Source of the DNA: Acidobacteriota bacterium
GTDB taxonomy: Bacteria; Acidobacteriota; Terriglobia; Acidiferrales; UBA7541
Direction: 5' to 3'
Assembly: GCA_003225295.1 (NCBI GenBank)
Contig: QHYZ01000080.1
Coordinates: 1 to 64,000, forward strand
Length of the DNA: 64,000 nucleotides
Shown: piece after piece, positions 16,208-25,840 of the stretch
How positions within the stretch are numbered: the first letter of the stretch is position 1
Layout of the letters: the number at the start of each line of letters is the position of its first letter
Program-made: the position numbers and the translations under genes
Notes under the pieces: model-generated
Databases searched by the model: none
Told to the model about the DNA's origin: nothing
What the model saw: only the letters and a program-made list of their open reading frames with translations

Positions 16208-19200
16208 TTAGTGTTGATACCCCGTTTGGGCTGCATGCTTCCGCGAACCCTGCAGAACGCTGAAAAATGCTGGAACAAAGAACAGCGTCGAAACCGTAGC
16301 GAAAATCAAGCCACCTATGACCGCCCGGCCAAGAGGAGCATTTTGTTCGCCTCCGTCGCCTAGTCCGAGTGCCATTGGCACCATGCCGATGATCATGGCC
16401 AGAGCAGTCATCAGGACGGGCCGAAATCGCGTGAAGCCTGCCTCCAGTGCGGCACTAAGGGAATCACTTCCCGCCTGCATTTTTTCGGTGGCAAAGCTCA
16501 CTACTAGGATGCTGTTTGACGTTGCGACGCCCATGCACATGATGGCTCCCATGAGCGCGGGTACGCTGAGAGTCGTGTGCGTTATAAACAAGAGCCACGC
16601 AATGCCGGCGAGTGCCGCGGGCAGCGCGGAAATCATGATGAAAGGATCCAGCCAGGACTGAAAGTTCACCACGATCAGCAGGTATACGAGCACGATCGAG
16701 AACGCTAGTCCGCTCAGAAGACCGACGTAGGATGCCTGCATCGTCTGAACCTGTCCGCGGACAACGACACGAGAACCGCGCGGCAATTGCTGGCGAGTGG
16801 CGTCAATGATTTTGTTGATGTCTCCGGCCACACCACCAAGGTCGCGTCCGGTGACAGCGCCAAAGATGTCAATCACCGGCGCCACGTCATAGTGAGAAAC
16901 CACTGCCATTCCCACGCCTCGTTGCGTTGATACCAGGCTGGCCATGAGCGATGGGGGAGCGTTGGGGGCCGTTCCGGTGACCGGAATGTTCTGTAGGTCC
17001 TGCAGTGTGGCGGTGCGATATTGCGGCGTCTGCGTCGCGATTTGATAGCTAACACGATTCTTCGGGTCAACCCAGAATGTTGGTGAAGTTTGGAAGCTGC
17101 CGCTCAGCGAAACAAGAAGATTTTGCGCAATGTCGTGAGCCGAAAATCCAAGCTCTTCTGCTTTCGTACGTTCAATCCTCATGCGGAGATAAGGCTCATC
17201 AAATGACTGCTGGATCCGCAAATCTGCTGTTCCTGTGACGTATTTCAATTTGCTGAGGAGGGCTTCTGCGTAGAGCTGGTTTCCCTCCAAGTCGTTTCCC
17301 ACAACCTGCACGTCGATGGGAGCAGGCAAGCCAAAATTAAGGATTTGGCTGGTCATGTCTGCAGGCAAGAAGGCGAAGGTCACACCCGGAAACTGTTTTG
17401 GAAGTGAAAGCCGAAGCTGGTGAATGTAGTCATCCGTGGGGTTGTGATTGGCAGAGAGAGTCACAAGGATGTCGGCGTCTGATGTTCCGACGGGAGCCGA
17501 GTTGCTATACGAGAGGTTGATGCCGCTGAAGGGCAAGCCGATGTTATCAATAACGTTCTGGACCTCGCTTGGCGGAATCTGCTGTCGAATCGACCGCTCG
17601 ACCAGATCGCAAAGGTTGGCGGTTTCCTCGATGCGCATTCCGGTGGGTGCGCGTAGATGAAGTTTGAAAGAGCCGCTGTCAACGCTGGGAAAGAAATCCC
17701 GGCCTAACCAAGGAATCAGAATGGCAAGAGAGCCAAGACAGCTCGCGAAGAATGCAATCAGGAAGGCACGCCGGTGATGGAGACAAGTTTCCAGTAAGCC
17801 GCGATAACTGTGACGAAATCTCTCGAAAGCCTCTTCAAAACGCTTCTGAAGTCGTACCAGCGGATTGCGGCTTGGGGCACCGGCTTCGTGCTTATCTCCT
17901 CGCAAGAGGTACTTGGCCATGGTTGGAACGATCGTCCGCGAAAGGAAATAAGAGGCCAACATCGCGAAGACCACTGCTTCCGCGAGCGGCACAAAGAGAT
18001 ACCGCGCGACGCCGGACAGCAAGAACATCGGAGCAAACACAATGCAGATCGACAATGTAGACACGAAGGCGGGCGTCGCTATTTGCGAAGCGCTGTCGAG
18101 CACAACTTCGTCCATGTCCTTCTCTGGTTCCGCCTCGCGGTTGCGATTGATGTTCTCGACTTCCACGGTCGCATCGTCCACGAGGATGCCGACGGCGAGG
18201 GCAAGTCCACCGAGCGTCATTATGTTGATCGTCTCTCCGATCGCGCTAAGCACGATGATGGAGGTCAGAATCGCCAGAGGGATAGAGGTCGCAATAATAA
18301 TCGTGCTTCGCCAACTGCCCAGAAAAACAAGGATCATAAAAGCCGTCAGGCACGCGGCAATCAGCGTTTCCCGGACGACACCGCTGATCGCGCCACGAAC
18401 AAAGATGGACTGATCCGCCAGCGGCGCTATCTGGAGCTGGGGTGGAACCGTGGTCTTAATTTGAGGGAGAAGCCCCTTAATGCCATCGATCACGTTCAGT
18501 GTTGACGCATTGCCTGCCTTTTGGATGGTCAGCAACACGGAGCGCTGTCCGTTGACGCGCACGATATTCGTCTGCGGCGGAAAGCCATCGCGCACCCAGG
18601 CGACATCTTTGATGTAGATCGTAGTGCCGCCAATCGTCTTGATCGGGATTCGGTTCAGGTCGGCAATGGTCTGCGGTGCGGCATTGAGAATGGAAACATC
18701 ATATTCCTTGGACCCAATCTTGGACGTTCCTGTGGGCAGGATTAGATTTTGAACGCTGATCGCATTGACTACATCCAGTGCGGATAATCCCTTCGATTGC
18801 AACGCAGTGGTATTCAGATCCACCTCCACTTGGCGTTGTTTACCGCCATAGGGATAGGGCACGGATGCGCCAGGCACGGTGATGAGCTGCGTCCGAATAA
18901 AATTTAGGCCATAGTCATTGAGTTGTTGCTCCGACAGGTTTTGCCCTGATAGGGCTAACTGAAGAACCGGCACACTCGATGCGCTATAGGCAAGAATAAG
19001 AGGCGGCGTCGTTCCCGCAGGCAACTGCCTAAGCTGCGTCTGGGAAACTGCGGTAATTTGCGCAATGCCTTGTTGAATGTTCGCGGTCGGCTGCAGAAAC
19101 ACTTTGACAACGGCAATGCCATACAGCGATTGCGATTCGATGTGCTCGATATTATCAACAGTGGTAGTAAGCGCTCGCTCTGTAATACTAACGATGCGGT

Positions 19201-19381
19201 CGGCCATGTCCTCAGGCACGAGGCCGTTATAGTTCCAGATGATGCTGACCACAGGAATGTTGATGTTCGGAAAAATATCCGTTGGCGTGCGAAAAATCGC
19301 AAGCGTCCCCATAATCACGATGAGTATGGACATCACCACGAACGTGTAGGGCCGCCGCAACGCTAGTTTGACAATCCACAT
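16208..19381 (-). CDS. RND efflux pump inner-membrane protein (AcrB/MdtB-like)
   Basis: A 1057-residue proton-driven exporter. The first span (YTFVVMSILIVIMGTLAIF) is followed by the periplasmic porter domain (PTDIFPNINIPVVSIIWNYNG), and the fourth span contains AVGILVDDATVEVEN with the paired aspartates of the proton relay. The second half repeats the plan. The full length and intact motifs indicate a functional hydrophobe/amphiphile-type pump; the substrate cannot be told. GGAGGGG precedes the ATG. It begins 45 nt after the SYLF gene, so both are probably read from the sigma54 site at 20181. Confidence 0.95.
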   Translation of the reverse strand: MWIVKLALRRPYTFVVMSILIVIMGTLAIFRTPTDIFPNINIPVVSIIWNYNGLVPEDMADRIVSITERALTTTVDNIEHIESQSLYGIAVVKVFLQPTANIQQGIAQITAVSQTQLRQLPAGTTPPLILAYSASSVPVLQLALSGQNLSEQQLNDYGLNFIRTQLITVPGASVPYPYGGKQRQVEVDLNTTALQSKGLSALDVVNAISVQNLILPTGTSKIGSKEYDVSILNAAPQTIADLNRIPIKTIGGTTIYIKDVAWVRDGFPPQTNIVRVNGQRSVLLTIQKAGNASTLNVIDGIKGLLPQIKTTVPPQLQIAPLADQSIFVRGAISGVVRETLIAACLTAFMILVFLGSWRSTIIIATSIPLAILTSIIVLSAIGETINIMTLGGLALAVGILVDDATVEVENINRNREAEPEKDMDEVVLDSASQIATPAFVSTLSICIVFAPMFLLSGVARYLFVPLAEAVVFAMLASYFLSRTIVPTMAKYLLRGDKHEAGAPSRNPLVRLQKRFEEAFERFRHSYRGLLETCLHHRRAFLIAFFASCLGSLAILIPWLGRDFFPSVDSGSFKLHLRAPTGMRIEETANLCDLVERSIRQQIPPSEVQNVIDNIGLPFSGINLSYSNSAPVGTSDADILVTLSANHNPTDDYIHQLRLSLPKQFPGVTFAFLPADMTSQILNFGLPAPIDVQVVGNDLEGNQLYAEALLSKLKYVTGTADLRIQQSFDEPYLRMRIERTKAEELGFSAHDIAQNLLVSLSGSFQTSPTFWVDPKNRVSYQIATQTPQYRTATLQDLQNIPVTGTAPNAPPSLMASLVSTQRGVGMAVVSHYDVAPVIDIFGAVTGRDLGGVAGDINKIIDATRQQLPRGSRVVVRGQVQTMQASYVGLLSGLAFSIVLVYLLIVVNFQSWLDPFIMISALPAALAGIAWLLFITHTTLSVPALMGAIMCMGVATSNSILVVSFATEKMQAGSDSLSAALEAGFTRFRPVLMTALAMIIGMVPMALGLGDGGEQNAPLGRAVIGGLIFATVSTLFFVPAFFSVLQGSRKHAAQTGYQH

Positions 19382-19426
19382 GATTCACCCCTCCGGTTTG
19401 GCCGGATTCCAATAATCAAATTGACC

Positions 19427-20137
19427 TTATGTCCTGTGCTTCGGAGTCTTGGCGTCCAGCGTCGATACCAATTGCTGGGCCGCTGGGGGAACAGGAACTG
19501 TTCCAGAGAGGACAATCTCCCGCGCAGGAATCTTCTTGCCGTACACGCGTTGGTTGTCTCCATTGTCCGGACGGATTGTGGAGCCTTCGAGGGAGACTCC
19601 AGCAAACAAGCCACGCGCGCGCGAGTAACTCAAGATTTCGGATCGCATGCTCGCGTCCGTTTCGGCCGAAGAATCGCGTCCAACCGGGCCGGCGGCCACG
19701 GAAGCGTCGCCGCCCAGCTTGACCTTGCTGGCAAGAATGCCCCTCGCGCCACTTTCATTCATAACAAGCAAAACAAAATCGGTAGCTTGTCCGCCGATCT
19801 GAAAGCCGAAGCTGCCCCCCTCAAGGGCCATCATCGTGGGAGCGCCCCAGGGGCCTCGGAAGTCATCCCCCTTGCGGCACGACATAGCGCCCCGGCCGTA
19901 GCTTGCGCCGACGATGAAAGCGGCCTTCACGACGGACGGAAAGACAACAACGCAATCTGTCTTGTCGAGTAAGTCCTGCGGAATATTGTCAGGAACGTCA
20001 AGAATCTCCTTCAGGACCGTCCCGCAGTTTTTCAGCCGGTCTTCATCCTTCGATTGGTCAGCTGCGCTTGCCACCTCACTGAAGAGTGGCGCAACCAGAA
20101 ATAGAATGCAGCTTAGACAGGTCAAAAACTTTCGCAT
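19427..20137 (-). CDS. Exported SYLF-domain lipid-binding protein (YSC84 family)
   Basis: A 236-residue protein with a signal peptide (MRKFLTCLSCILFLVAPLF, cleavage near ASA-AD). The SYLF core includes VLKEILDVPDNIPQDLLD, VVVFPSVVKAAFIVGASYGRG, FGFQIGGQATDFVLLVMN and LFAGVSLEGSTIRPD. Proteins of this kind bind lipid and are abundant in Acidobacteriota, often near stress-response genes. The ATG at 20137 follows CTGGAGGGA. A sigma54-type promoter ends about 45 nt upstream. As first gene of the efflux unit it may serve envelope homeostasis; that is inference. Confidence 0.92.
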   Translation of the reverse strand: MRKFLTCLSCILFLVAPLFSEVASAADQSKDEDRLKNCGTVLKEILDVPDNIPQDLLDKTDCVVVFPSVVKAAFIVGASYGRGAMSCRKGDDFRGPWGAPTMMALEGGSFGFQIGGQATDFVLLVMNESGARGILASKVKLGGDASVAAGPVGRDSSAETDASMRSEILSYSRARGLFAGVSLEGSTIRPDNGDNQRVYGKKIPAREIVLSGTVPVPPAAQQLVSTLDAKTPKHRT

Positions 20138-20180
20138 GTGATTCCCTCCAGGAGTTTTTCTTGCCCCGCACACTAGACAA

Positions 20181-20196
20181 TGCAGCTGGGATGCCA
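20181..20196 (-). promoter_or_regulatory. Sigma54 promoter of the SYLF-RND operon
   Basis: On the minus strand TGGCATCCCAGCTGCA matches the -24/-12 consensus TGGCAC-N5-TTGCA with GG and GC exactly spaced. Transcription would begin near 20171, giving a leader of about 34 nt. An ACAC/GTGT inverted pair at 20317-20333, about 120 nt upstream, could be an activator site. Confidence 0.6.
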
Positions 20197-20437
20197 CTGT
20201 GAAGTGTGGGCGAGAATTTCTTGAAGTGGTTGAAAACACAGATCCTTAGGAAGATCGGACTGAAATTGGACGCAGGGACCGAAGAACTAAGAGTCCAGCG
20301 CATTGGATGATTGTCAACACACCGACAAAGTGTCTTTCAGTATGGAAATCGACTTCCGAAAGGAGGAACGAGGGTGCGTGAGAGGCCTCAACCCCGGCCT
20401 GGGGTCAGCGGGTTCGGAACACCTATTGTGGGATGTT
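20197..20437. other. Intergenic region upstream of the SYLF gene
   Basis: About 240 nt between the sigma54 site and the stop of the phosphatase gene. No coding frame is supported. It may hold activator-binding sites for the sigma54 promoter. Confidence 0.4.
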
Positions 20438-21643
20438 TTACGAACTCACAGTCGGCGAGCCGTCGAAATTACATTTAACCACAAGAATGGTTACATCATC
20501 GTCGAAGTCATCGCGGCAAAAATCTGCCGCAGCGTTATAAATATTGTTCATGAGGTCCTCGGCGGATAGCGAGGAACCACCGCGCACTGTTGCGGAAAGG
20601 CGCTCTATACCAAATTCCTCGCCAAGCTGGTTCTCGGCTTCGGTGACTCCGTCGGTATAGAAAACCAACACATCGCCAGCCACAAGGGTTTCCGAGGCTA
20701 GTTCACAAATCTCTTTTGGAGCTAATCCGATAGGTGGACAAGACGAGTCCAGGCGCGTAAGCGTTTTCGTTCTTGCTCGAAACAGAAGCCCGGGATTGTG
20801 GCCACAGTTCACATAGCGAAGCGTCCGTTTTTGGGCGTCGATCTCAGCGAGAAGCAAGGTCAAGTAGCGGTCAGAGTCCGACACGGAGTGGATTCCCGTG
20901 TTCAGTCGTTCCACTTGCTCCAGCATGTTTCGGTCATGGTTCGCCTCAAGCCGGACGGCCGCCGCCGTCGCGGACATTAAGAGGGCGGCGGGAACGCCCT
21001 TTCCGGCTACGTCGGCAATGATGATCTGAGTCGTGTGCGCGTTGATAGCGAAATAATCGTAGTAGTCGCCGCTTACGCCCCTGGCTGGCTGCATCATCCC
21101 TGCTACTTCAAGTCCGGAAACGACCAGTTTGCCCAACGGAAGAAACAAACGCTGAACCTCCGCGGCCAGCTCCACGTCCCTGAGAAGGTCATCACGCTGC
21201 GGCTCAACGGTCTTGACAAGCGATTCCTGCCGCTCGATATAAAGCTGGATCACATAAACAATGAAGGTGAGACACAACAACGCCGAGAGATCGTGGAAGA
21301 TGCGGAGTCCTAGGTGGATGTGCCGCGGGGAATCAAAATAGTGGAAGAAATAGTGAAATACGATACAGGCTACGATAAGGCCGTAGCTGACTTCCTTGGG
21401 TAAGAAAACCGCGCCAACGGTAAGAGGCAGCGTATAGAGGTAAACAAGCGAGAGCGAAACAACGAGATGGTCTGCATAAGCGACTCCGGCAATCGCCGCC
21501 AAGACCAATACGAGCGGAAGCCACGGCGGTCCATTGGCAGCCCAATCCTTGCGCAGAAGGGACAGCCGAAGAACACTCTCGCGAAGACCGCGAAAGACCG
21601 CAGGCCGCGATTCTCCGACGGCGTGATGTACTAGGTCACTCAT
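20438..21643 (-). CDS. Membrane-anchored PP2C-type serine phosphatase (RsbU/SpoIIE-like)
   Basis: A 401-residue protein with five or so membrane spans (about residues 35-150, including WLPLVLVLAAIAGVAYAD) and then a cytoplasmic PP2C/SpoIIE phosphatase domain. The catalytic signature residues are present: GVSGDYYDYF, IADVAGKGVPAALLM, VNCGHNPG, VFYTDGVTEAEN and DDDVTILVVK. Such proteins dephosphorylate anti-sigma antagonists in partner-switching cascades, but no partner gene is visible nearby. The ATG at 21643 overlaps the oxidase stop by 4 nt, so translation is coupled and this is the last gene of the DUF4136 operon. Confidence 0.9.
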   Translation of the reverse strand: MSDLVHHAVGESRPAVFRGLRESVLRLSLLRKDWAANGPPWLPLVLVLAAIAGVAYADHLVVSLSLVYLYTLPLTVGAVFLPKEVSYGLIVACIVFHYFFHYFDSPRHIHLGLRIFHDLSALLCLTFIVYVIQLYIERQESLVKTVEPQRDDLLRDVELAAEVQRLFLPLGKLVVSGLEVAGMMQPARGVSGDYYDYFAINAHTTQIIIADVAGKGVPAALLMSATAAAVRLEANHDRNMLEQVERLNTGIHSVSDSDRYLTLLLAEIDAQKRTLRYVNCGHNPGLLFRARTKTLTRLDSSCPPIGLAPKEICELASETLVAGDVLVFYTDGVTEAENQLGEEFGIERLSATVRGGSSLSAEDLMNNIYNAAADFCRDDFDDDVTILVVKCNFDGSPTVSS

Positions 21644-23151
21644 TCGAAGAGAATCTTTGCCATCATCCCTTTGTCTTCGTGATTGAGAAGATGGCAATGA
21701 AAAACGGACATGCCTCTGATTATGGGGTCGGTGAAGTCCATAATGACGTCGACAGAGCCGCCGTACGGAACATTCACAGTGTCCAGCCACATTGGTTCGG
21801 CAATTGGCCGGCCGTTTTCGGCGTACGCCAGGAAATGGACTTGATGGATGTGCATAGGATGCAGTTCTCCCGTTGCATTGACGATTTTCCAATGCTGATA
21901 GGAACCTACCTTGGCGCGCACCATCGGAGCGGCATCTGGCGTGAATTTTTCTCCGTTAATGTAGAAGCCCTTCTTGTCTTCCGTGAACGTCACGATGAAC
22001 CGAGGAGGCGCCTTCTCTTCCGCAGCTAGGTCCAAAGCCTTGATGTCCGGATTGCCCTGGCTTCTCAGTGCTTTTGGCGGGGACGATGCTGCTGGTCGCG
22101 GGACGATGTCGGCTAATACCACTGCTGGATTGGGATCGCCGTCTGGCCCGGTATCGACGCAGCGCGAAATCAGTCGTCGTGGCGTGCCTGCCGCTGGACC
22201 AGTGACAATGGCTTCCAGCCTGCCTGCCGGTGGCAATAAGACGTGATCGGCGCTCCGCGTTCGGTGATTCGGATCGTGCAAGGCGATGGGCATCCCGTCC
22301 ATGGCAACCATTTCGAATGTTTGACCCTCAAGCTGAAGGTCGAGATAGCGATCTGCGGAAGCATTCACGAGACGCCAAAACTGGCGGTCACCAGGAGCGA
22401 TTTCAATTTGAGGCCGCACGGATCCGTTCAATGTGAAGACCTCTTCTGGAGGCTCTGACTCCGCACCACAAACGTTCGAACTGAGGTGAACACGATTCTT
22501 CAAATCGGCAGACACAGGTTCGCTGCCGATGGAACGGCCACGCACAACCAGGACGCGCTCCGGCAGGCCGGTTAAAGGCGGAAAATAAGATTCCATTCCT
22601 TCGATCACGATCGCTCCGGACATGCCGTCACGAACTTGTCGGTGGCTCTCTCCATGAGGGTGCGTGTGGTACCAATACAAGCCTGGCGGGTGGTCTTTCG
22701 GAATCTGCACGGTATAGCGGAGCGATTGACCTGGCATGGCCATCATGTTCAAGACGTCATCCTGCGGAGCGTTAGGCGAAACCGTAAGGCCGTGAAAATG
22801 GAGATTCGTCATGTCCATGCACGGAGTGATCGCGCAGCTCTCTTTCGCCTTGGCCGGGAGATCGTTGACGTAGTTGATCTTCAGTTGGTCTCCGGGCGAT
22901 AGCCGCAGGATTGGAGCGTTTGGCTCACCATTGAAGTAGAAGGAGTTCCCTCCGTCACTTGTGATGGCTGCGTGCAAGGTTAAGGAAAGTGTATGGTGTT
23001 TCGCGCGAAGTTCCGGCGGATTCGAAAGCAGGTCTGGCGGCTTCCCTACGAGCTCAAGCGAACAGAAAACCGCGGCCGCCACAGCGGCAATAGCAGCCGC
23101 GGCGATTCGGGGGACGGACGCAAAGCGAGGCGTTGACAACTTCCAAGCCAT
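21640..23151 (-). CDS. Multicopper oxidase, exported
   Basis: A 503-residue periplasmic oxidase with an amino-terminal hydrophobic signal (IAAAAIAAVAAAVFCSLEL). The four copper motifs are in order: NLHFHG and YWYHTHPHG in the first cupredoxin domain, HPMHIHQVHF and VFHCHLLNHEDKGMM in the last. The type 1 site has a methionine in the axial position. Likely activities are copper tolerance, laccase-like or nitrosocyanin-type oxidation; there is no methionine-rich insert of the CueO kind. It begins 3 nt after DUF2950 and overlaps the phosphatase. Confidence 0.93.
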   Translation of the reverse strand: MAWKLSTPRFASVPRIAAAAIAAVAAAVFCSLELVGKPPDLLSNPPELRAKHHTLSLTLHAAITSDGGNSFYFNGEPNAPILRLSPGDQLKINYVNDLPAKAKESCAITPCMDMTNLHFHGLTVSPNAPQDDVLNMMAMPGQSLRYTVQIPKDHPPGLYWYHTHPHGESHRQVRDGMSGAIVIEGMESYFPPLTGLPERVLVVRGRSIGSEPVSADLKNRVHLSSNVCGAESEPPEEVFTLNGSVRPQIEIAPGDRQFWRLVNASADRYLDLQLEGQTFEMVAMDGMPIALHDPNHRTRSADHVLLPPAGRLEAIVTGPAAGTPRRLISRCVDTGPDGDPNPAVVLADIVPRPAASSPPKALRSQGNPDIKALDLAAEEKAPPRFIVTFTEDKKGFYINGEKFTPDAAPMVRAKVGSYQHWKIVNATGELHPMHIHQVHFLAYAENGRPIAEPMWLDTVNVPYGGSVDVIMDFTDPIIRGMSVFHCHLLNHEDKGMMAKILFE

Positions 23152-23154
23152 GGG

Positions 23155-24114
23155 TCATTCCGCCTTGTGCCAGGTGGAATCCGGGTCATAGGCGGTCATC
23201 GCTTGCGCCAACTTTGTTGTTTCGGGACCGAGGTCCTTTTCGTAAATGGTTCCGCATTGGTCGACAATTAAAGTCATCACACCTGAAGAACGGTACTCCA
23301 CGGGGTAGGCGACGAAGGCGAAGCCCGCTGTCATCTTCCCGTCGACAATATAGTTCTTGGCTCCGCCCGGCGCATGTGGTCCTTGGCTAGTGAGGATCCG
23401 AAACATGTATCCATTGAACGGAACATGCTCGCCAACTTGGTCGGTTGGAAGATTCTGGCGCGCGTAGGCGATGAGCGGGTCGATCGGGCTATCGAACTCA
23501 TCGCTAGCGCCGAACCAATACAAGCCGTTGTGTCCGCCCTCGTCGCTCACAAGTTTCTGCGCGAATTGATTGGAAAGATTAGCCGGCGGGCGCGCAAAAT
23601 ATTGGTTTTGCGCCGCGACTAACTCGCGAAGGGCATCTATAGCGGAGAGTTCATTCTTGCCAATGCGACGGAATATGATCTCGTCTTTCCCGGCGCCCGT
23701 GTCGAAATACCACGAGCCGTGGTGGTTCACCAAGGGAATCGGAAAGGGCCAGTTTTCAGCTCCGACAACCAGCGTGACGGTTCCGTCCGGTTCGGTCACG
23801 AACCGGTGCATCTCCTGGTATTTGACGATGAATCCCGCGCGGGCATCCGAATCTTCTGTTGGGTCACCGGACGAAAGGACTTCCTTTCCGGCCGGTCCGA
23901 GGATGCTCAAGGAAACTTGTTCATCCTGTGACTGCATGGCGTCAAAGAGCGCGCGACTGGCAGCTGCAGCGGAAGCAAAGGTACGCTGCCTCGTCTCCTG
24001 AGCGAAGATTGGGGCAGACAAACATCCCAAGGAAAGTGCGAACAGAACGGACACTACAAAGCGAACAAGAGTCTTTCGTTTAAGTTCAACTAAATTTGAA
24101 ATTCTGTGCAGCAT
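23155..24114 (-). CDS. Exported DUF2950 protein
   Basis: A 319-residue secreted protein with a signal peptide (LVRFVVSVLFALSLGCLSAP, cleavage after FAQ). The DUF2950 core is recognisable in FASAAAASRALFDAMQSQD, GSWYFDTGAGKDEIIFRRIG, HNGLYWFGA and FVAYPVEYRSSGVMTLIVD. Function unknown; the family is often next to DUF3300 genes, as here. The ATG at 24114 is chosen over 24129 and 24141 because GGAGAAG lies before it. It is followed after 3 nt by the multicopper oxidase. Confidence 0.92.
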   Translation of the reverse strand: MLHRISNLVELKRKTLVRFVVSVLFALSLGCLSAPIFAQETRQRTFASAAAASRALFDAMQSQDEQVSLSILGPAGKEVLSSGDPTEDSDARAGFIVKYQEMHRFVTEPDGTVTLVVGAENWPFPIPLVNHHGSWYFDTGAGKDEIIFRRIGKNELSAIDALRELVAAQNQYFARPPANLSNQFAQKLVSDEGGHNGLYWFGASDEFDSPIDPLIAYARQNLPTDQVGEHVPFNGYMFRILTSQGPHAPGGAKNYIVDGKMTAGFAFVAYPVEYRSSGVMTLIVDQCGTIYEKDLGPETTKLAQAMTAYDPDSTWHKAE

Positions 24115-24164
24115 GATGTTCTTCTCCATTCCTAGATTCATATCAGTGCTCTACATCTGATCAC

Positions 24165-25229
24165 CTAATGCCGTCCGCCTCCGCCATGAAAACCGCCTCC
24201 ATGGAAACCACCTCCAAAGCTCGACCGCCCGCGAGAGGAAAAGCCTCGGACATTTCCACCGTGATCAAAGCCACTGAACGCTCCGGAGCGCCTTCCTGGC
24301 TGAAAGTGAGGAGCCGAAGACCCGTGGAATCCGCCACCGTGGTCGAAGCCGCCATGGCCGACGTTACCGTGATCGATGCCGCTATGGCCGAAGTCACCGT
24401 GGCCATGGCTGAAGTCACCATGATGGAACCCATCGTGACCGAAGTCGTGGCTGTGGGAGACCCATTCGTGATGATCGAAGAATGCTCGACGGCCATGCCA
24501 GTCGTAGTCCCAGTGATGCCAGCCCCACCCAAATCCTCCGAAGAAGCCGATACCAAATCCAATGCCAAAGGAAAGGCCGGGGCCGCCCCAGAAAATCCCA
24601 GGCTCAGGATACCAACCAGGGTAGGCAATGATCGGCGCCCCGTAGACGAGCCAGGGGTCGTAGGCAGGGACGTAAACGACCTCAGGGTTGGCGGGTTCGA
24701 TGATGATTGTGTTGCCTTGCGTCGTTACCCTCTCCTGGTCAGTGGTATTCAGATGGCCGGCACTGCGAGCCTGCTGACGCAAGGTCTGGACCCCCCCAGA
24801 CACATCTTGGGGTTGGGAGATATAGGCCTCGCCAAGAGATGAAGTCCAAGAGAGGTTCTTATCCATGTTCTCGAGAACCGAGGGAAATTGCGTTATGGCT
24901 TTTACGCTGGGATCCCAGTTTTGTTTATCGACTTCTTTTGCCAGCTCTTCACCCTTGAGATTGGAATGACTCTGCATCCAGCGCTCTGCCTCGACAATCT
25001 GAGTAGGGTAAGTAGAAGCGGCGAGAATCTGCGCAACGAGGGCGTCAGGGTACAAGGCGATAGGCGCGACAAGTTGCTGCAGCTCTTGAGAGGACTGTTG
25101 CGGGGCCGGAGCGGGTGGCTGCCCGCTGGACTGGGCCGTAGGACCGAAAACCTCGGCTTGCGCTGTAAATTGCACGAGCAAACAGCAAGCTAGCACAACC
25201 AAAATCCGGTTTGATAAGTTCATATTCAT
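24165..25229 (-). CDS. Exported DUF3300 protein with His/Gly-rich tail
   Basis: A 354-residue secreted protein. After the signal peptide (cleavage near AQA-EV) the DUF3300 domain has LVAPIALYPDALVAQILAAS, VEAERWMQSH and PANPEVVYVPAYDPWLVYG. The last 130 residues are an expanse of Gly, His, Phe and Asp repeats such as HGDFGHSG and GGGFHGGG, suggestive of metal binding or an extended surface. Of three in-frame ATGs the one at 25229 best fits the CTGGAG site. Function unknown; paired with DUF2950 in many genomes. Confidence 0.92.
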   Translation of the reverse strand: MNMNLSNRILVVLACCLLVQFTAQAEVFGPTAQSSGQPPAPAPQQSSQELQQLVAPIALYPDALVAQILAASTYPTQIVEAERWMQSHSNLKGEELAKEVDKQNWDPSVKAITQFPSVLENMDKNLSWTSSLGEAYISQPQDVSGGVQTLRQQARSAGHLNTTDQERVTTQGNTIIIEPANPEVVYVPAYDPWLVYGAPIIAYPGWYPEPGIFWGGPGLSFGIGFGIGFFGGFGWGWHHWDYDWHGRRAFFDHHEWVSHSHDFGHDGFHHGDFSHGHGDFGHSGIDHGNVGHGGFDHGGGFHGSSAPHFQPGRRSGAFSGFDHGGNVRGFSSRGRSSFGGGFHGGGFHGGGGRH

Positions 25230-25314
25230 TTTCATTCTCCAGTACAACTTGAAAGCATGCCGTTCGCCGCCAGGTTCGAAATTTTGGGCCTTTGGTCAAG
25301 CGCGCTGAGGAACC

Positions 25315-25830
25315 TCACTGGCCGCGCAGAGTGCCCGGCTCAATGTCATTACGGCGGGCCAAGTCTTCAAGGTCGCTGAGTTTCTCTTGCACTGCCGTTG
25401 CGCGCTGCTGCAGGATTTCAACGCCGGCTTCGGGAGTGATGCCAATGTTGCCTTCCTCGAGATTTATGCCGCCCGTCGTCGTCTTAAGGCTCCTTGCATC
25501 TTCGATCGCTTGACGGTATTCATCGAGACGAGCCTGCCTGCGTTCAAGTTCGCCGCGCAGGGCTGCTGCTTCCTCGGCGTACCATTCAGAGTCGTGTATC
25601 GCCACGTAAGGTGGAGGCGTTACAGCAGGACTCGCTTCCTCCACCGTGGCAGGTTGACCGACGATGGAAATCATGCCCAGGGCTCTGAGTCCGTTCAGGT
25701 CTTCGTTCGTCCATACCGCAGTAGTCTTTTCCATCTCCCCTCCGCGCGGCTTGTTTGCCGCGCGCAGGGGAATTGCCAGGGTACCCAGCGTCACGGAGAT
25801 AGAGAGTGAAATGGTCAAATAGCGATTCAT
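25315..25830 (-). CDS. Exported coiled-coil protein of unknown function
   Basis: A 171-residue protein with a signal peptide (MNRYLTISLSISVTLGTLAI, cleavage near LRA-AN). The middle is low in hydrophobics, and residues 85-165 form heptad-rich helices (LRGELERRQARLDEYRQAIED and a second segment around EKLSDLEDLARRNDIEPG). No family is recognised. It lies 10 nt after the DUF4136 gene and 85 nt before DUF3300, so it belongs to the same operon and is probably periplasmic. Confidence 0.8.
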   Translation of the reverse strand: MNRYLTISLSISVTLGTLAIPLRAANKPRGGEMEKTTAVWTNEDLNGLRALGMISIVGQPATVEEASPAVTPPPYVAIHDSEWYAEEAAALRGELERRQARLDEYRQAIEDARSLKTTTGGINLEEGNIGITPEAGVEILQQRATAVQEKLSDLEDLARRNDIEPGTLRGQ

Positions 25831-25840
25831 CTCGCTCTCC

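Noticed and set aside
24165-24600. Repeat array or CRISPR in the Gly/His-rich region
   Set aside because: The short irregular repeats are codon repeats in the DUF3300 tail; no spacers or constant repeat length.
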